Origin: Ophiura sarsii | Taxonomy: Eukaryota; Echinodermata; Ophiuroidea; Amphilepidida; Ophiuridae | Assembly (NCBI GenBank): GCA_035610835.1 | Contig: CM069454.1 | Location: 57,890,580 to 57,954,579, forward strand | DNA: 64,000 nucleotides | Direction: 5' to 3' | Shown here: positions 45,312 through 57,979 of the stretch, one piece after another | How positions within the stretch are numbered: position 1 is the first letter of the stretch | Layout of the letters: each line of letters begins with the position of its first letter | Position numbers and translations under genes: made by a program | The notes under the pieces: generated by a model | The model's input: the letters and a program-made list of their open reading frames with translations, nothing else | Told to the model about the DNA's origin: nothing | Database searches by the model: none

Positions 45312-46195
45312 GAACACCAGTCACAACAAATTAGGACTGTTTGGTAACTTTAATGCATCTATAAATACACGGAATAAAGTATTTTGGCCAATTTGAAGTT
45401 CAACGGACCAAGATTGGTTAAAGTTCTCTAATAAAACGGGTACCCAAATCACATGATATGTTTGATAATCACAATTCACTATAGGCCTATTCTTACAGTG
45501 GATCTGGGCCTACTGGTTTTCCCAGTGATATCTGTTATGGCCAGAGCCGCCCTTATGTCAAAACAAAGTGACACAGACAAAGGGTCTAATGCCAACAGAT
45601 CATCAAGGCCTTTTGTGTGGGTTGATGCTTTTATTTAAAGGATGGCATCAAAGTCCCCTTCACATAGTGGTTTAACAATATCTAGTTCAAACATCTATTG
45701 CTCGTACAAGATGCAGTGGCAGCACCAGCATCAACAATTGGGGGGGGGGGCAAGAAACAATTTAGACTGGGGGGGGGGGGGCAAGAATTAAAAACTGCCG
45801 TTTTACGCTTAAAATGTCAATTTTGGTCTAATTTTAACTAATTTGGTAAGCAAATTGCAAAATTTGGTCCAATTATACCTAATATGGTGATAAAATGTGT
45901 GCGCAGCGTGCCAACATTTGATATTTTATGCTAAAATGGTCAAATTTTAACCTTTTTTATTTTTTATTTTTTATTTTTTATTTTTTTTTTGGGGGGGGGG
46001 GGGGGGCAAACTGGAGGGTGGGGGGGGGGGCTGGAAATATATTTGGGGGGGGGGGGGCAAATGCCCCACCATGCCGCCGCGACTGACAAGATGGTCCAGC
46101 ACTGTCTGCATTCTCTGCCATTTTATTTAACAAATTTTGTCACCAGAAGCGAACCAGTTTGCCATGTTTCTTAATTCAACACCACTACCGTATTA
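45312..46195. other. Non-coding interval with poly-G runs
   Basis: G runs at about 45740, 45770, 45990 and 46022 within a segment whose edges (GCAGTGGCAGCACC at 45715, GCCGCGACTGAC at 46076) may be decayed CAGTGGC-type termini. There is also a (TTTTTA)n stretch at 45955. No gene. Confidence 0.55.
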
Positions 46196-46559
46196 TCCCT
46201 ATTAAGCGCCCAGGGCGGTTCGCAAAGTCATTTTGGGTGAGCGCTTATTATGTTACCTTTTTTAAACTCATTTATCGTACTAAATAAAATGTGCAAGTGG
46301 TAATTTGAAGATGCTGACCAGTTGATGGTCATTTGAAAATGCTGACCATTTGATGTACTAAATACAATGTACAAGTGGTAATTTGAGAAGGCTGACCACT
46401 TGACGTACATGTACTAATAAAATTGTACAATTGGTCATTTGAGGAGGCTGACCATTTGAAAAGGTGGGTGCTTATAAGGGATTATTTGTTGGTAGTCATT
46501 GAGAAAAACAGGGGTGTGCGCTTATAAGGTCCTGGGCGCTTAATAGGGATAATACGGTA
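46196..46559. mobile_element. MITE with 27-bp termini
   Basis: TACCGTATTATCCCTATTAA + GCGCCC at the left pairs with GGGCGCTTAATAGGGATAAT + ACGGTA at the right. Between the termini, GTACAAGTGGTAATTTGA and GCTGACCATTTGA repeat four to five times. TA dinucleotides flank both ends. Confidence 0.88.
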
Positions 46560-46727
46560 TATATAATAACCTCTCAAACATTTGTTACAAGTATTTTGGG
46601 ACACTCAGTAGGGTGATTTGAAGCCATGCTGGCATTCGCATTGCGCAACACAATTGTGCATGTTCATGTAAAAAGAGTATCTCCGTAGAAGTAGAAGTGA
46701 CGTGGAGTGATTTAGTGTAGTGCGCCT

Positions 46728-47305
46728 AAGTTAAACACAGCCTATGTGATGGGGTCATCGACCGCTGATCGATGTTACAAGAGCGATGAAATGTACGTGA
46801 TAAAACGATCGATGAAATATTCGTGATAAAACGATCGATGAAATGTTCATGATAAATCGATCGTTGAAATGTTGGTGATAAAACGGTCGATGAAATGTTC
46901 GTGAATCGTGATAAAACGATCAATGAAATGTTCGTGATAAAACAATCAATGAAATGTTCGTGATAAAACAATCAATGAAATGTTCGTGATAAAACAATCA
47001 ATGAAATGTTTGCGATAAACTCATCGATGAAATGTTAACGATAAAACCATCGATGAAATGTTCGCGATAAATTCATCGATGAAATGTTCGCGACTAGATC
47101 ATCGATGAAATGTTCGTGATAAAACGATCGATGAAATGTTCATGATAAAACGATCGAATTTCTGATCATTATTAAACACTGAAAATGCGACGCATTTTTC
47201 GTTTTTAATCGATGAAATGTTCGCGATAGACTGGTCGATGAAATGTTCGCGACGAAATGATCAAATTTTCTAATCATTTTTAAAAACCAAAAATTCGTTC
47301 CATAG
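46728..47305 (-). mobile_element. Element built of a 26-bp satellite, copy 2 (inverted)
   Basis: The reverse complement of the unit at 43510-44065. It begins with a GGGGTCATCGACCGCTGATC + GATG edge, has about 19 CGATGAAATGTTCGTGATAA-type monomers, and ends with the AAAACCAAAAATTCGTTCC edge. Monomers here are more diverged than in copy 1. Confidence 0.87.
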
Positions 47306-47606
47306 TGAGTCCAGTGCTCGAAATAAGTGGTTGTCCGGGTGTCCTAACAACCAAAAATGTCGCCGGACAACCGGCAGACATCCATGTTTTTTGTAAAAAA
47401 TGAATCTCATGTATTATTGCTCTGTGTTATTTTAATGATTCCCGATTTCTAAATGTTGATAATCGGGTCTTTGTAAATGGGAAATGAAAATTTACAAAAT
47501 TCCATTTTTTTTGCGGACAACCTGAAATTTATGTTAACAATGGTTGTCCACTGGATAGCCTGATTTCCCCCCTTAATTCTAACACTGATAGTGACGCTGT
47601 TCTACA

Positions 47607-47765
47607 CAGTGGCGTAACTAGACCTTTTCATTGGGGTGGGGGGGGGGGTGGGGGGCAAGAAGGGGCAGTGACTTGAAATGGGGGAGCTCCATTCCACACC
47701 CACATCGATTGATTTCATTTGGGGGGGGGCTCCAGCCCCCCTGCCCCCTGCTGGTTACGCCACTG
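47607..47765. mobile_element. hAT-like MITE with CAGTGGCGTA termini
   Basis: 159 bp starting CAGTGGCGTAACTAG and ending CTGGTTACGCCACTG. The flanks GTTCTACA (47599-47606) and GTTATACA (47766-47773) match at 7 of 8 positions, consistent with an aged 8-bp target duplication. The interior is G/C-run rich. Confidence 0.87.
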
Positions 47766-48203
47766 GTTATACAACACATATGTTGTTCCATGAGTGCCCG
47801 TGAGAGCACGAATGGAACATTTTACTTGTACGCCTACATGGCCAATAGTCTCATTGTGTCAAACTTGATTAATGAGTGCTCGCAGAGTTGTTATGATTTT
47901 GTGATTTCAATACCAACAGACTGGTATGCTCCATAAAAACAGGCTGGTATTATCTTACAAACCATAATAAATACACACACTGGAAAAGTGTCATATTTAA
48001 CCCTTTTTCAGTTGGTGCATAGTTAGTTGACCCCTGACAAGGAGTCATTTTTAACTACCTATTTTTAAGTGTGTAGAGGATAGTTGGCCAGACATATCTG
48101 TCATCACTGGTCTGGTCCTTGTCTGGTGGTTTATCTGGCTAAGTTTATTATTACCCTATCATTGAATTCCTCTGGTATAAATTGTATGAGGATTTTTTTT
48201 GTT
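47766..48203. other. Non-coding interval
   Basis: No repeat or coding signature was recognised between the two MITEs. Confidence 0.4.
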
Positions 48204-48640
48204 TACACTGTTAGAACGGTTGGGTAAAACTTTACCCAACTTGGGTAAAGTTCTGAAAATCTTGTATTAGACAACACAATATTAGAATATAAATATGTTA
48301 TTTTACCATGAAAAACCTTCAGTAGTTCCTCCCCAGCCAGCGCCTGTTTAATAGTCACCATACCGGCCATTTTGTTTTTGTAAATCATGCGGTTGATTGC
48401 GGTGACCAATAGCCTAACAGCTCGTCCAAGATACCATGTGACCTTAGTAGACCAACGTTGGGCAAAATCCTTTTTTACCCAACCCTGTATTAAACACCCC
48501 TGATAGGTAAAACTGATGAAAAATATATTACTCAACCGTTGGGTAAAATGATTTTTGCCCAACTCGCATTTGTTTGACCAATACTGGGTAAAGTTTACCC
48601 AACCTGACTTTACTATTTTACCCAGTGTTCTAACAGTGTA
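48204..48640. mobile_element. MITE with TACACTGTTAGAAC termini
   Basis: A 14-bp perfect terminal inverted repeat (TACACTGTTAGAAC ... GTTCTAACAGTGTA). If the outer TA is the target site, the pattern suits Tc1/mariner. The subterminal regions are full of TTTACCCAA / TTGGGTAAA motifs in both orientations. Confidence 0.85.
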
Positions 48641-49278
48641 TCAGTAGGGTATTAAACATAGTGTCTGTTTGACAACAACACTGGTTCATGGATGTGTACA
48701 AGTGAACATGGCCAATATTTCCACTGTAAACAAGTGTCCCTAGAGCTGAAATCATAACCTTGAGCGTACAAACTTCCGTACGTGTTTACGCTGTACGCAG
48801 CTGTAGAAGTGCTGAGTATTCTGACGACAACTATAAAAGTATAAGGCTTACCGACATATGTGCAATAAATTGCATTTAACGGCCTTTGAGTTTGAACAAC
48901 CACGGGTCGAGCTGTAGAAGTGACATACTGCTAGACGACCTGTTCCGGGTTTTCTTGGCCGCGAACGCGAAGACATCTTTGATTTTGCAGGAACCTCTGC
49001 TGAATATGGCATAGTTCTTACCCTATAGACGGGCCCGCTGCAGTGATGTATCTGTGCTGGTTCCCAGCATCAGTGGGCTCTACACAATTCATACATGTAT
49101 GAGTATTTTAAAGCGCAGAGATAGCGACAGGGTACCAGCATCCAGGACACGTTGCAATCAGCCCACACGCGCAATCAGTCAGAGACCCGGCGTGATTGCG
49201 TGAGCACTGAGTGAATGTCCGGGAATTCCCATATTAATATTTCTCTTGGGATTTGCGAAGATAATATTTTTAAAGGCA

Positions 49279-50376
49279 GTGATGTCGGGTTTTAAGATTT
49301 TTTACTGAGTTCGCTAAATGGATAATTTAGCGCGCTTCACTGTCTCAGAATCTCCTGACATGGATTTTTAAATTCAAGTAAAATTGTGGTGTTTTCTGAA
49401 CTCTGAACATAAATCTTAGGTCAAATTGAAATAGCTATTAATACTTCAAGGGTGCCATTCATAATATCAAATTTTAAAAACAATACTATTCTAAACCTTT
49501 TCCACGCGGCAGACAAGCGTGGTTAAGCGTTCAAATCGCTCAAACTTAACTAAAATCAGTACCTTTTAATACAAAAATACATTTTTGAACTTGGACCTCT
49601 AATTTCAATGGAACGATGACTATGTAAACACTCTTTTTTCTATCAGCAAATATTTTGTCTTGAATCATATCACGAAATGTGGAGACAATTGCTTGCATAT
49701 TATGCTCTGTATGTTCCATTTAGTGATGTCGGGTTTTAAGATTTTTTACTATATTTTTAGCGTGCAAATTACTCGTAGGCCTACTTGCCTTAAATCCTCA
49801 ATTTTACAGCGGCAAAATTCGGTAGCCTGTCGACGGTATTATTTCTATCCACTTGAACCCCTACACCCCTCCCCCACGACCCCTCCCCCAGAGTTCGACA
49901 CATCATAGCACGCCATATACTAATGGGCCCGACTGCATCGATACTGATTTTTTTTCTTGATTTTTAAAAAAAAAAAAAAAAAATTAAATTGACCTCAACT
50001 TTATTTAAATTTAATATCAATATAAGCGATACTCACGGAAGTACGAGACACTTCCATACTTCCATGATAACCGGCTAATTGTTGGCTGTGAGTGTGACTG
50101 AATTCAAAATGTTACTCTCCACGTAACTTTTGAATTTAGCGCCACTTATTATCCATACCGTGATTGCTGTTTTATATAGGGATATGTACACGTACATGCA
50201 CAATGCTGTCTCGCGCCGAGCGCGCGGCAAACCAACGCACCTGTTGGCATTGTTAGAAATTAGAACGCGGATAATAGAGCTCGCACCAAAGTGCTTGGGA
50301 TGTTCTCGCTGTAAACTAATGAATTAAACACTTTTCGCTATCTTCAAAATATTGTTTTAAAATAATGTTGAGACTA
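49279..50376 (+). repeat. Composite repeat unit P-Q, copy 1
   Basis: P (49279-49722) starts GTGATGTCGGGTTTTAAGAT and includes the small hairpin CGCTAAATGGATAATTTAGCG. Q (from 49723) starts with the same 20 bases and switches to GCGTGCAAATTACTCGTAGG. P-Q recurs at 54234-55345. Q includes GCGCCGAGCGCGCGGCAAAC. No coding sequence was recognised. Confidence 0.85.
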
Positions 50377-50385
50377 GTCAGCATT

Positions 50386-50865
50386 TTGATAGACTTAATT
50401 GATTTTTAATATTTTGTTTGAATCTATAAAAATGTGTTGTTTAAAACAATTTAGCCAACATTGTTTAAATTTTAAACAACATTGGTAAAATATACTTTGA
50501 TTTTCATAAATTTAACCAATAATTGTTTAAAATTTAACCAAAATTGTGCAAAAATATGTTCAACAACTGTTGAGCGATTCACCGGTTAACTAACAGTTGT
50601 TTAAAAGAGCATGTTTTAATCAACTTGTTAAGAAATTATTCAACGTTGTTTAAAACATGCTCTTTCAAACAATTGTTAGTTAACGGGTGAATCGCTCAAC
50701 GGTTGTTTAACATATTTTTGCACAATGTTGGTTAAATTTTAAACAAATATTGGTTAAATTTATGAAAATCAAAACCAATGTTGTTTAAAATTTAAACAAT
50801 GTTGGCTACATTTTTTTAAACAACAATTTTTTAAACAGTGTTTTAACAGTGTAACAACAACAACA
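50386..50865. mobile_element. Near-palindromic element rich in TTGTTTAAA, copy 1
   Basis: The halves mirror each other about 50630: CAACTGTTGAGCGATTCACC + GGTTAACTAACAGTTG against its complement, and ATGTTTTAA / TTAAAACAT at the centre. Outer arms carry AACAATGTTGG-type motifs. It ends GTTTTAACAGTGTAAC. A second, right-truncated copy is at 57988-58398. Confidence 0.85.
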
Positions 50866-50915
50866 AACAACAATTACAACTTAAACCAACAACAAATCTC
50901 TGTAGGTCCCATTTA

Positions 50916-51781
50916 GTGATGTCGGGTTTTAAGATTTTTACTAAGTTCGCTAAATGGATAATTTAGCGCGCTTCAATTGTCTCAGAATCTACTGACATGA
51001 ATTTTTGAATTCAAGTAAAATTCTGGTGTTTGCTTAACTCTGAACATAAATAATAGGTCAAATTGAAATAGCTAACACTTCAATGGTGCCATTCATAATT
51101 TCAATTTAAAAAAAAAATGCTATCCTTATACGTTCAAATCGATCGAACTTGGCTAAAATCAGTACTTTTTTTAATTAAAAAAAATACATTTTTGAACTTT
51201 GACCTCTACTTTCAAAGGAACGATGACTATGTATGCACTCTCTTTTATATCAGCAACTTTTCCATTTTGTCTTGAATCATATCACGAAATGTGGAGACAA
51301 TTGCTTGCATATTATGCTCTGTATGTTCCATTTAGTGATGTCGGGTTTTAAGATTTTTTACTGAGTTCGCTAAATGGATAATTTAGCGCGCTTCAATTGT
51401 CTCAGAATCTACTGACATGAATTTTTGAATTCAAGTAAAATTCTGGTGTTTTCTTAACTCTGAACATAAATCTTAGGTCAAATTGAAATAGCTAACACTT
51501 CAAGGGTGCCATTCATAATATCAAATTTTAAAAACAATACTATTCTAAACCTTTTCCACGCGGAAGACAAGCGTGGTTAAGCGTTCAAATCGCTCAAACT
51601 TAACTAAAATCAGTACCTTTTAATACAAAAATACATTTTTGAACTTGGACCTCTAATTTCAATGGAACGATGATTATGTAAACACTCTTTTTTCTATCAG
51701 CAAATTTACAATTTTGTCTTGAATCATATCACGAAATGTGGAGACAATTGCTTGCATATTATGCTCTGTATGTTCCATTTA
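50916..51781 (+). repeat. Two further P units in tandem
   Basis: P units start at 50916 and 51335 (419 and about 446 bp). The second is interrupted at its end by the Harbinger-like insertion at 51782. The first has its own sequence differences (for example the stretch around 51100-51140), so it split off earlier. Confidence 0.87.
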
Positions 51782-53460
51782 TGCAGGCGTCAATTCACAG
51801 CTTGGACCCACCCTCCTCAAGCGCTCACCTTTCTTCACCTGAGCCAATTATTTATAACGTCAAGACTTCACTTTCTTCACAGAAAATTAAGGTCACACAT
51901 CACCATTATGCCACTGTTTTACGTTCAAGCTTCACCATTCAAATTATTTACATAGTTCAAGCTTCACTTTTGACTTTTTCCCCATAGGTTAAACTTCACA
52001 CAAGTTTCATCAAATTGAAAAATGTGGTACATCACCATAATGCCATTGTTTTTTTAGTTCAAGCTTCACCATTCAAATTATTTACATAGGCCCTAGTCGA
52101 GCTTCACTTTTGACTTGTTTCCATAGATTAAGCTTCACATAAGTAATAAGTTCACCCAATTGACAAATGTGTTCAAGCTTCCCCGTTTGAGCCAATTGTC
52201 AATATCTGCTGCTTGGTTGCAATCAGTATTTGTAGGAAAAAGAAATGTCATTTTTTGATGTTTCATCTTATGTTACAGCTTTGCCTCAGATTACCTTTGA
52301 CCTTGATATATGACCGTTGACCTCATTGACACATGAATGGTCCTATGTTGCATGTATGTAAGTCTGGTTTGCAATTGGTGTTGTTGGCCTGTTCCTTGCG
52401 TTTTGGCCAAGGACTCCTCGTAATTTTGCTAAATAAATGCAAATATAGGAAACCAGCGTAACCTTATGGATGAGCCTTTCTCCTCCCTAACCATCTGAAC
52501 CTGGAGGGGTCTGTGAACCCCATTGACAGTCAAGCAACTCTTGAATACCATGTGCTGAGGCTAAGGGAACTTTGCCATCTAGACAACAGCACAGGCCAAA
52601 GGTTGATGACCTCCAGGCAGAGGTGGGTGTGCAAGCACAGATGTTAGACTCTCAATCCAATTGAAAAATAAAAAGATAACAAATATTTTGTTTAAGCTAT
52701 TTTGTAAAAGTTTTTTTTTTTTTTTAAATTAAAAGGTGTTTTTTTAAAAGTTGTTTTAAGAGTGTTTTTTTTTTCTTTTTAAAAAAGATTTAAAAAAAAA
52801 AAAAAATTAAAGTGTTTTTTTAAAAGTTTTTTTAAGAGTGCTTTATTTTATTTATTTATTTATTTATTTATTTATGTATATATTTTCGCCAGATTTTCGA
52901 CCAAAAATAGCTGATTTTACATGATTTGAGAGAAAAAGAATCTAAAAAAAAACACCGGAGAAAACATTTTGCTTCGTTTCTAAAACGAAAAAAACATAGT
53001 TTTGTCAACGCTGCATCATTTTGTTGTTGTTGTTGCTCGAACAGTGTGTTTACTGTTAAAAGTTTGCTTTCACTTGTTTATGTTTCACTCGTTTATGGAG
53101 CTCAGAATTCTATTCACGAATTGATAAAATCCATTGATATGTTGAAATCAAAATAAATGTTGGATTATCAACAATAGCTTTTTAATTCCTTAAATTATTT
53201 TGTTCATATTTATTTAGCTAACTCTTTGGCACAATGCACACTATTCGAATGAACTTCTGGACGATGTTGACAAACAACAAAATGTGTGTTAGGCCAACTA
53301 ATCAATTAAGCTATTTTGTAAAAGTTTTTTTTTTAATTAAGTATTTTTTTAAAAGTTTTTTTAAGAGTGTTATTTTCTTCATTTGTTTTAATTTGTTTGT
53401 TTTTTTAATTTTAATTTTTTAATTTTTTTAATTTTATTTTATTTTTAAGAGTGTTTTATT

Positions 53461-53503
<43 letters not shown>

Positions 53504-54230
53504 TTAGTATATTTATTTATTTATTTATTTATCTGTTTATTTATTTATTTATAAGAATCACGATGGACTATTTCATCTAACTTGGGGAATTCTAAATCTA
53601 GTCAAATCACATGCTGCTGTTCATAAAATAGGGATTTTATATCATCATGACTGAGGTCAAGGGTCAAACATGTGATACGGTACTATTTTGGTTTAGTAAA
53701 CATTGTGTCATTTTCATGAAAATTTGCAGTGACTTTGAACACTTTGATGAATAATATTACCTATACTTTAAAATAATTTTTAAATTTAAAAAGAAGTTAT
53801 GATAGACAAATAAGTTGTGTATCATATGCTAATGTTTGAAGAAAATTGGTGTTGCAGAATGATGAAAAATGTGATATTTTGAAAATTCCAGATCGGCCTT
53901 TTACTTGTATTTGGTTCCGAATTTTGATACTTATCGCGGAAATCGTTGATTTCTGTTTTGATTTCGAACTTGAAAGACAGAAATTCGATGCTACTTCGAC
54001 TTGGCATACCAGATTGTTCGATGTGACTTCACCCACATACACAAACTAGTGTGTTCAAGCTTCACTCGATCATCAAAATTGTAGGTAAAGCTTTCACAAA
54101 ATAAAAATAAAAATACGTCAGACATCACCTCAGGAACAAATTTATGACGCCACACTTCGGCATCGAATCGACGTCGATGTAGCGTCGAGGCTTGAGGAGG
54201 GTAGGGTCAAGCTCCGAATTGACGCCTGCA
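51782..54230. mobile_element. 2.45-kb element, TTA target duplication (PIF/Harbinger-like)
   Basis: It starts TGCAGGCGTCAATTC, then AGCTTGGACCC and CCCTCCTCAAGC, and ends with the complement (GAATTGACGCCTGCA). TTA precedes (51779-51781) and follows (54231-54233). The uninterrupted sequence CCATTTAGTGATGTCGGG at 49717 and 51329 is the paralogous empty site, so the 3-bp duplication is directly shown. A TTA duplication is characteristic of PIF/Harbinger. No transposase frame was recognised. It contains (TTTA)n tracts and a diverged TGACCTTTGACC repeat. Confidence 0.88.
52845..53552 (+). repeat. (TTTA)n and T-rich low-complexity tracts
   Basis: (TTTA)n at 52845-52875 and 53455-53552, plus poly-T stretches 52705-52830 and 53320-53450, all within the Harbinger-like element. 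The 52680-52845 and 53305-53450 segments are also similar to each other. Confidence 0.9.
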
Positions 54231-54233
54231 TTA

Positions 54234-55345
54234 GTGATGTCGGGTTTTAAGATTTTTTACTGAGTTCGCTAAATGGATAATTTAGCGCGCTTCGCTGTCT
54301 CAGAATCTCCTGACATGGATGTTTGAATTCAAGTAAAATGCTGGTGTTTTCTTAACTCTGAACATAAATCTTAGGTCAAATTGAAATAGCTAACACTTCA
54401 AGGGTGCCATTCATAATATCAAATTTTAAAAACAATACTATTCTAAACCTTTTCCACGCGGCAGACAAGCGTGGTTAAAGCGTTCAAATCGCTCAAACTT
54501 GACTAAAATCAGTACCTTTTAATACAAAAATACATTTTTGAACTTGGACCTCTAATTTCAATGAAACGATGACTATGTAGGCCTATACACTCTTTTTTCT
54601 ATCAGCAAATTTTCAATTTTGTCTTGAATCATATCACGAAATGTGGAGACAATTGCTTGCGTATTAGGATCTGTATGTCCCATTTAGTCATGTCGGGTTT
54701 TAAGATTTTTTACTATATTTTTAGGCGTGCGTGCAAATTACGCGTAGGCCTACTTGCCTTAAATCCTCAATTTTACAGCGGCAAAATTCGGTAGCCTGTC
54801 GACGGTATTATTTCTATCCACTTGAACCCCTACACCCCTCTCCCACGACCCCTCCCCCAGAGTTCGACACATCATAGCACGCCATATACTAATGGGCCCG
54901 ACTGCACGATACTGATATTTTTTCTTGATTTTTAAAAATATTTTTTAATATTTTTTTTTAATTGACCTCAACTTTATTTAAATTTAATATCAATATAAGC
55001 GATACTCACGGAAGTACGAGACACTTCCATACTTCCATGAAAACCGGCTAATTGTTGGCTGTGAGTGAATTCAAAATGTTACTCTCCACGTAACTTTTGA
55101 ATTTAGCGGCACTTATTATCCATACCGTGATTGCTGTTTTATATAGGGATATGTACACGTACATGCACAATGCTGTCTCGCGCCGAGCGCGCGGCAAACC
55201 AACGCACCTGTTGGCATTGTTAGAAATTAGAACGCGGATATAGAGCTCGCACCAAAGTGCCTGGGATGTTCTCGCTGTAAATAATGAATTAAACACTTTT
55301 CGCTATCTTCAAAATATTGTTTTAAAATAATGTTGAGACTTCAGC
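54234..55345 (+). repeat. Composite repeat unit P-Q, copy 2
   Basis: Very similar to 49279-50376, including CGTGGTTAAGCGTTCAAATC-type sequence, the GCGCCGAGCGCGCGGCAAAC stretch and the TAGGCCTA octamers. It continues to CAGCATTTTGAT at 55353, where the 2.6-kb insertion begins. Confidence 0.85.
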
Positions 55346-55353
55346 ATTTTGAT

Positions 55354-57979
55354 CACAGAATTATAAAGGAGAAACCAGACGATTTTTTTTGGCCCTATCT
55401 CTTTACGTGTAACGGTCGCCATTTTGGATTCCCACTATGGGGAGCAAATTGTAGACTGGGTCCCCGCGTCCCTCTATATGGCCGCCATCTTTAAAAATGG
55501 CGGACCAAATACATTTGAGCACCCTCGCAGGGGCCGTGTGGAAAATCGGGAAGACAGGAGGATCCAGTCTAGGCAAATTGGAGGTATGTCGGTATTTTTC
55601 GGAACTGCACGGAAAAGAACGAATGCAGCATCATGCGTGTACATGAGCCGTGACTCTCTCCCCGTAAAACGCAATCGTCGCGTGTGTTTTCGCGCCTGGC
55701 TACTTCGCGCGTACCACTGCGTACTTTTCGTGAACGTCACACCGAAAACGCCATATTTGAACCAGGGTAAATACCGCGCTACACGGGCGGTGAGCAGTGT
55801 GGTCCGATGCTGTTTTATTCAAAAGGTAACTTACTTGAAATAAATGGCTCCGTATTTTGTTGAATCTTCACATAGACAACAGACAATGATCATTTTGAAA
55901 GTTTAATTTCAATTATACCGCAGCAGTATAAAATTAAAATGTTGACGGTCCAAAGCAGCCCGAGAAACCGTCACTCAGGCTCATCGATTTACGCTTCATA
56001 GTTCAAATCACTCTCCTCATATAGGCCTAATAGTTGCGCTTTGATTATTTAAATGTTGATGCTTTAACATATTTTCGTATGTTTTAAACAAAATACATTT
56101 TGTTAATTCATACCGTTCAAATAGATTTCATGATTATCGTAATAACTCAAGTTGTATTAAAACAAAATAAGACAGCGGTAATGTATACAGTTAGTGGCTA
56201 AGGCCTACACATTCAATCAGCAAGCGAGTGCAGTGGATCAATTCCTCCTTCTGCCTTTTGAAATTGTAAATAATTATTTATGGGTAGGCCTATTTGGGTT
56301 TGGTAGGACTCGAGATCTGAATGTATTTCATTCTCGTATATACCTGTTTTGTTAACAACATGAATGGCATTATTTTGAACTATGGATTAGGTGTTTTTGC
56401 GATTGATAATCGGGAATGGTTGTCTATACAGATGATTTGAACACTTTCCACGCGGCTATTGGTTTAACAACTACAAAACAGATTTTTCAGAAACCTTTCC
56501 TTACTTTCCGCATGTGTATCCCAAGGATAATTGAACAAATAATAGGCACGTTTGTACTTATTTGAATGCATTTCACATGTTGTTTTTTTACATTTTTACT
56601 AAACACGCGTGGAAATTGTTAAGGGTTATAAAATGTTAAGGTAAAAAAAGTAATTAGGGGCGGCCTAATCAACAATTTTAATGGGCTTTGTCATGAAACC
56701 TTTGGCCCGTCGTAACGTAAAATAGTCATTGCATTGTGGGATTGCATTTCGGTACATCTCGAATGTGTGTATGATATTTTGAAACATAAATCATATGGCG
56801 GATGGCGCAGTTTGTTCGTGATTAGCTTTAACCCTGTTGTGTGCGGCGTTTTTCGTGTTTCTACTGAAAGGTACTGTTGGATCCTATATATGGTCAGATC
56901 AAAGACAGTAAAGTGACCGTTTTTGGTCAGATAGAGAGTGTTTAGTTGCGGCGGACGTACGCGCTCACCCTTCCGGCTGGGGTCTCCTTCGACGGCGCAA
57001 AATTCAATATTTTTACTAGAAAAACGTTTTCCATATCCAGACCCATAATGTGTTTAGCAACTTGGGGCTTCATCCTGATAATGTAGGCCTATTTCGGTAA
57101 GATAAGCTTAAAAAAGGGACTTTATCTTTGGTTAATACTGGACTAAAGGTTCGCTTCTTAATACTAATAGTCTTTCCCTCATAATTTCGGTGGCCGCTTT
57201 TAAAAAACGACTCATCATGTACTTGGACATATTTGTTCGTCATTATGGTCATGTTACGTTAAGAACGACATATTTGGTTACTGGACTAAATGTAGGCCTA
57301 TATTCTTTATATCATAATCTCGTTGGCCGAACGACCCATCAGTATGGGCAACTTTGGCCGCTCTTTTATCATAATTTCACTTGCTGCTTGTTTTTAGAAG
57401 AAACTATTTCGGATAGGCCTAATAATAATTTGGAGATAATTCACCATGTTGTATTGAATGACCCGAAATTCTTCTAATGTCCCTCCATACATTTATACAA
57501 AAGTTCACATGGCAGCTATCTGAAACACGGTACTTCTCTCTAAGTTCACACTCATCACTGTAATATAAATTGTACGGTCTAGGGCCGCACAATGGTTTTT
57601 CAATCATTTGATAACTTACTCGCGCATCGCTTGTATGAGATTCAGTAGTGACATATATGCAAGGTTAATTAAGACCTGCGTAATATTAAACTTGGCCTAT
57701 TCCGTTGCAAGTTAATTTCCCGGTTCCCGTGCCTATCGTGCCTGCAGAAAACCGAAGTGAAGCGTCGGACCGTTGATCGCGCAACTCAATAAATCTCCGC
57801 GTTATTTTTGGCAGTGACTGCGTACGCGTTGGACATACGCGGATTGAAATACGCGGATAGAATGACACTTTCCGAATGCTCACGAGCATTTACGGAAAAT
57901 ACCGACATACCTCCAATTTGGTCCCCATGATGGTTTCAAAATGGCGGCGGCATACTGGATCTCTATTTTTAAATCTATG
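55354..57979. mobile_element. 2.6-kb insertion with 8-bp target duplication ATTTTGAT
   Basis: ATTTTGAT stands at 55346-55353 and again at 57980-57987. Copy 1 of the host repeat has it once (CAGCATTTTGATAGACTTAA near 50380). The ends (CACAGAATTATAAAGG and, reversed, CATAGATTTAAAAATAG) are weakly inverted. Subterminally, CAAATTGGAGGTATGTCGGT at about 55577 is matched by its complement at about 57893. The 8-bp duplication suits hAT, P or Merlin. Several frames of 60-140 codons show no recognisable transposase. Confidence 0.85.

Noticed and set aside
48204..48640. Interstitial telomere repeat because of GGGTAAA motifs
   Set aside because: Motifs are irregularly spaced, in both orientations, and confined to a TIR-bounded MITE. 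There is no (TTAGGG)n tandem array.
55424..55843. 139-codon arginine-rich open frame as a transposase
   Set aside because: No transposase motif is recognisable. It overlaps the subterminal repeat of the 2.6-kb insertion, and the opposite strand is open too, as expected for CpG-richer DNA.
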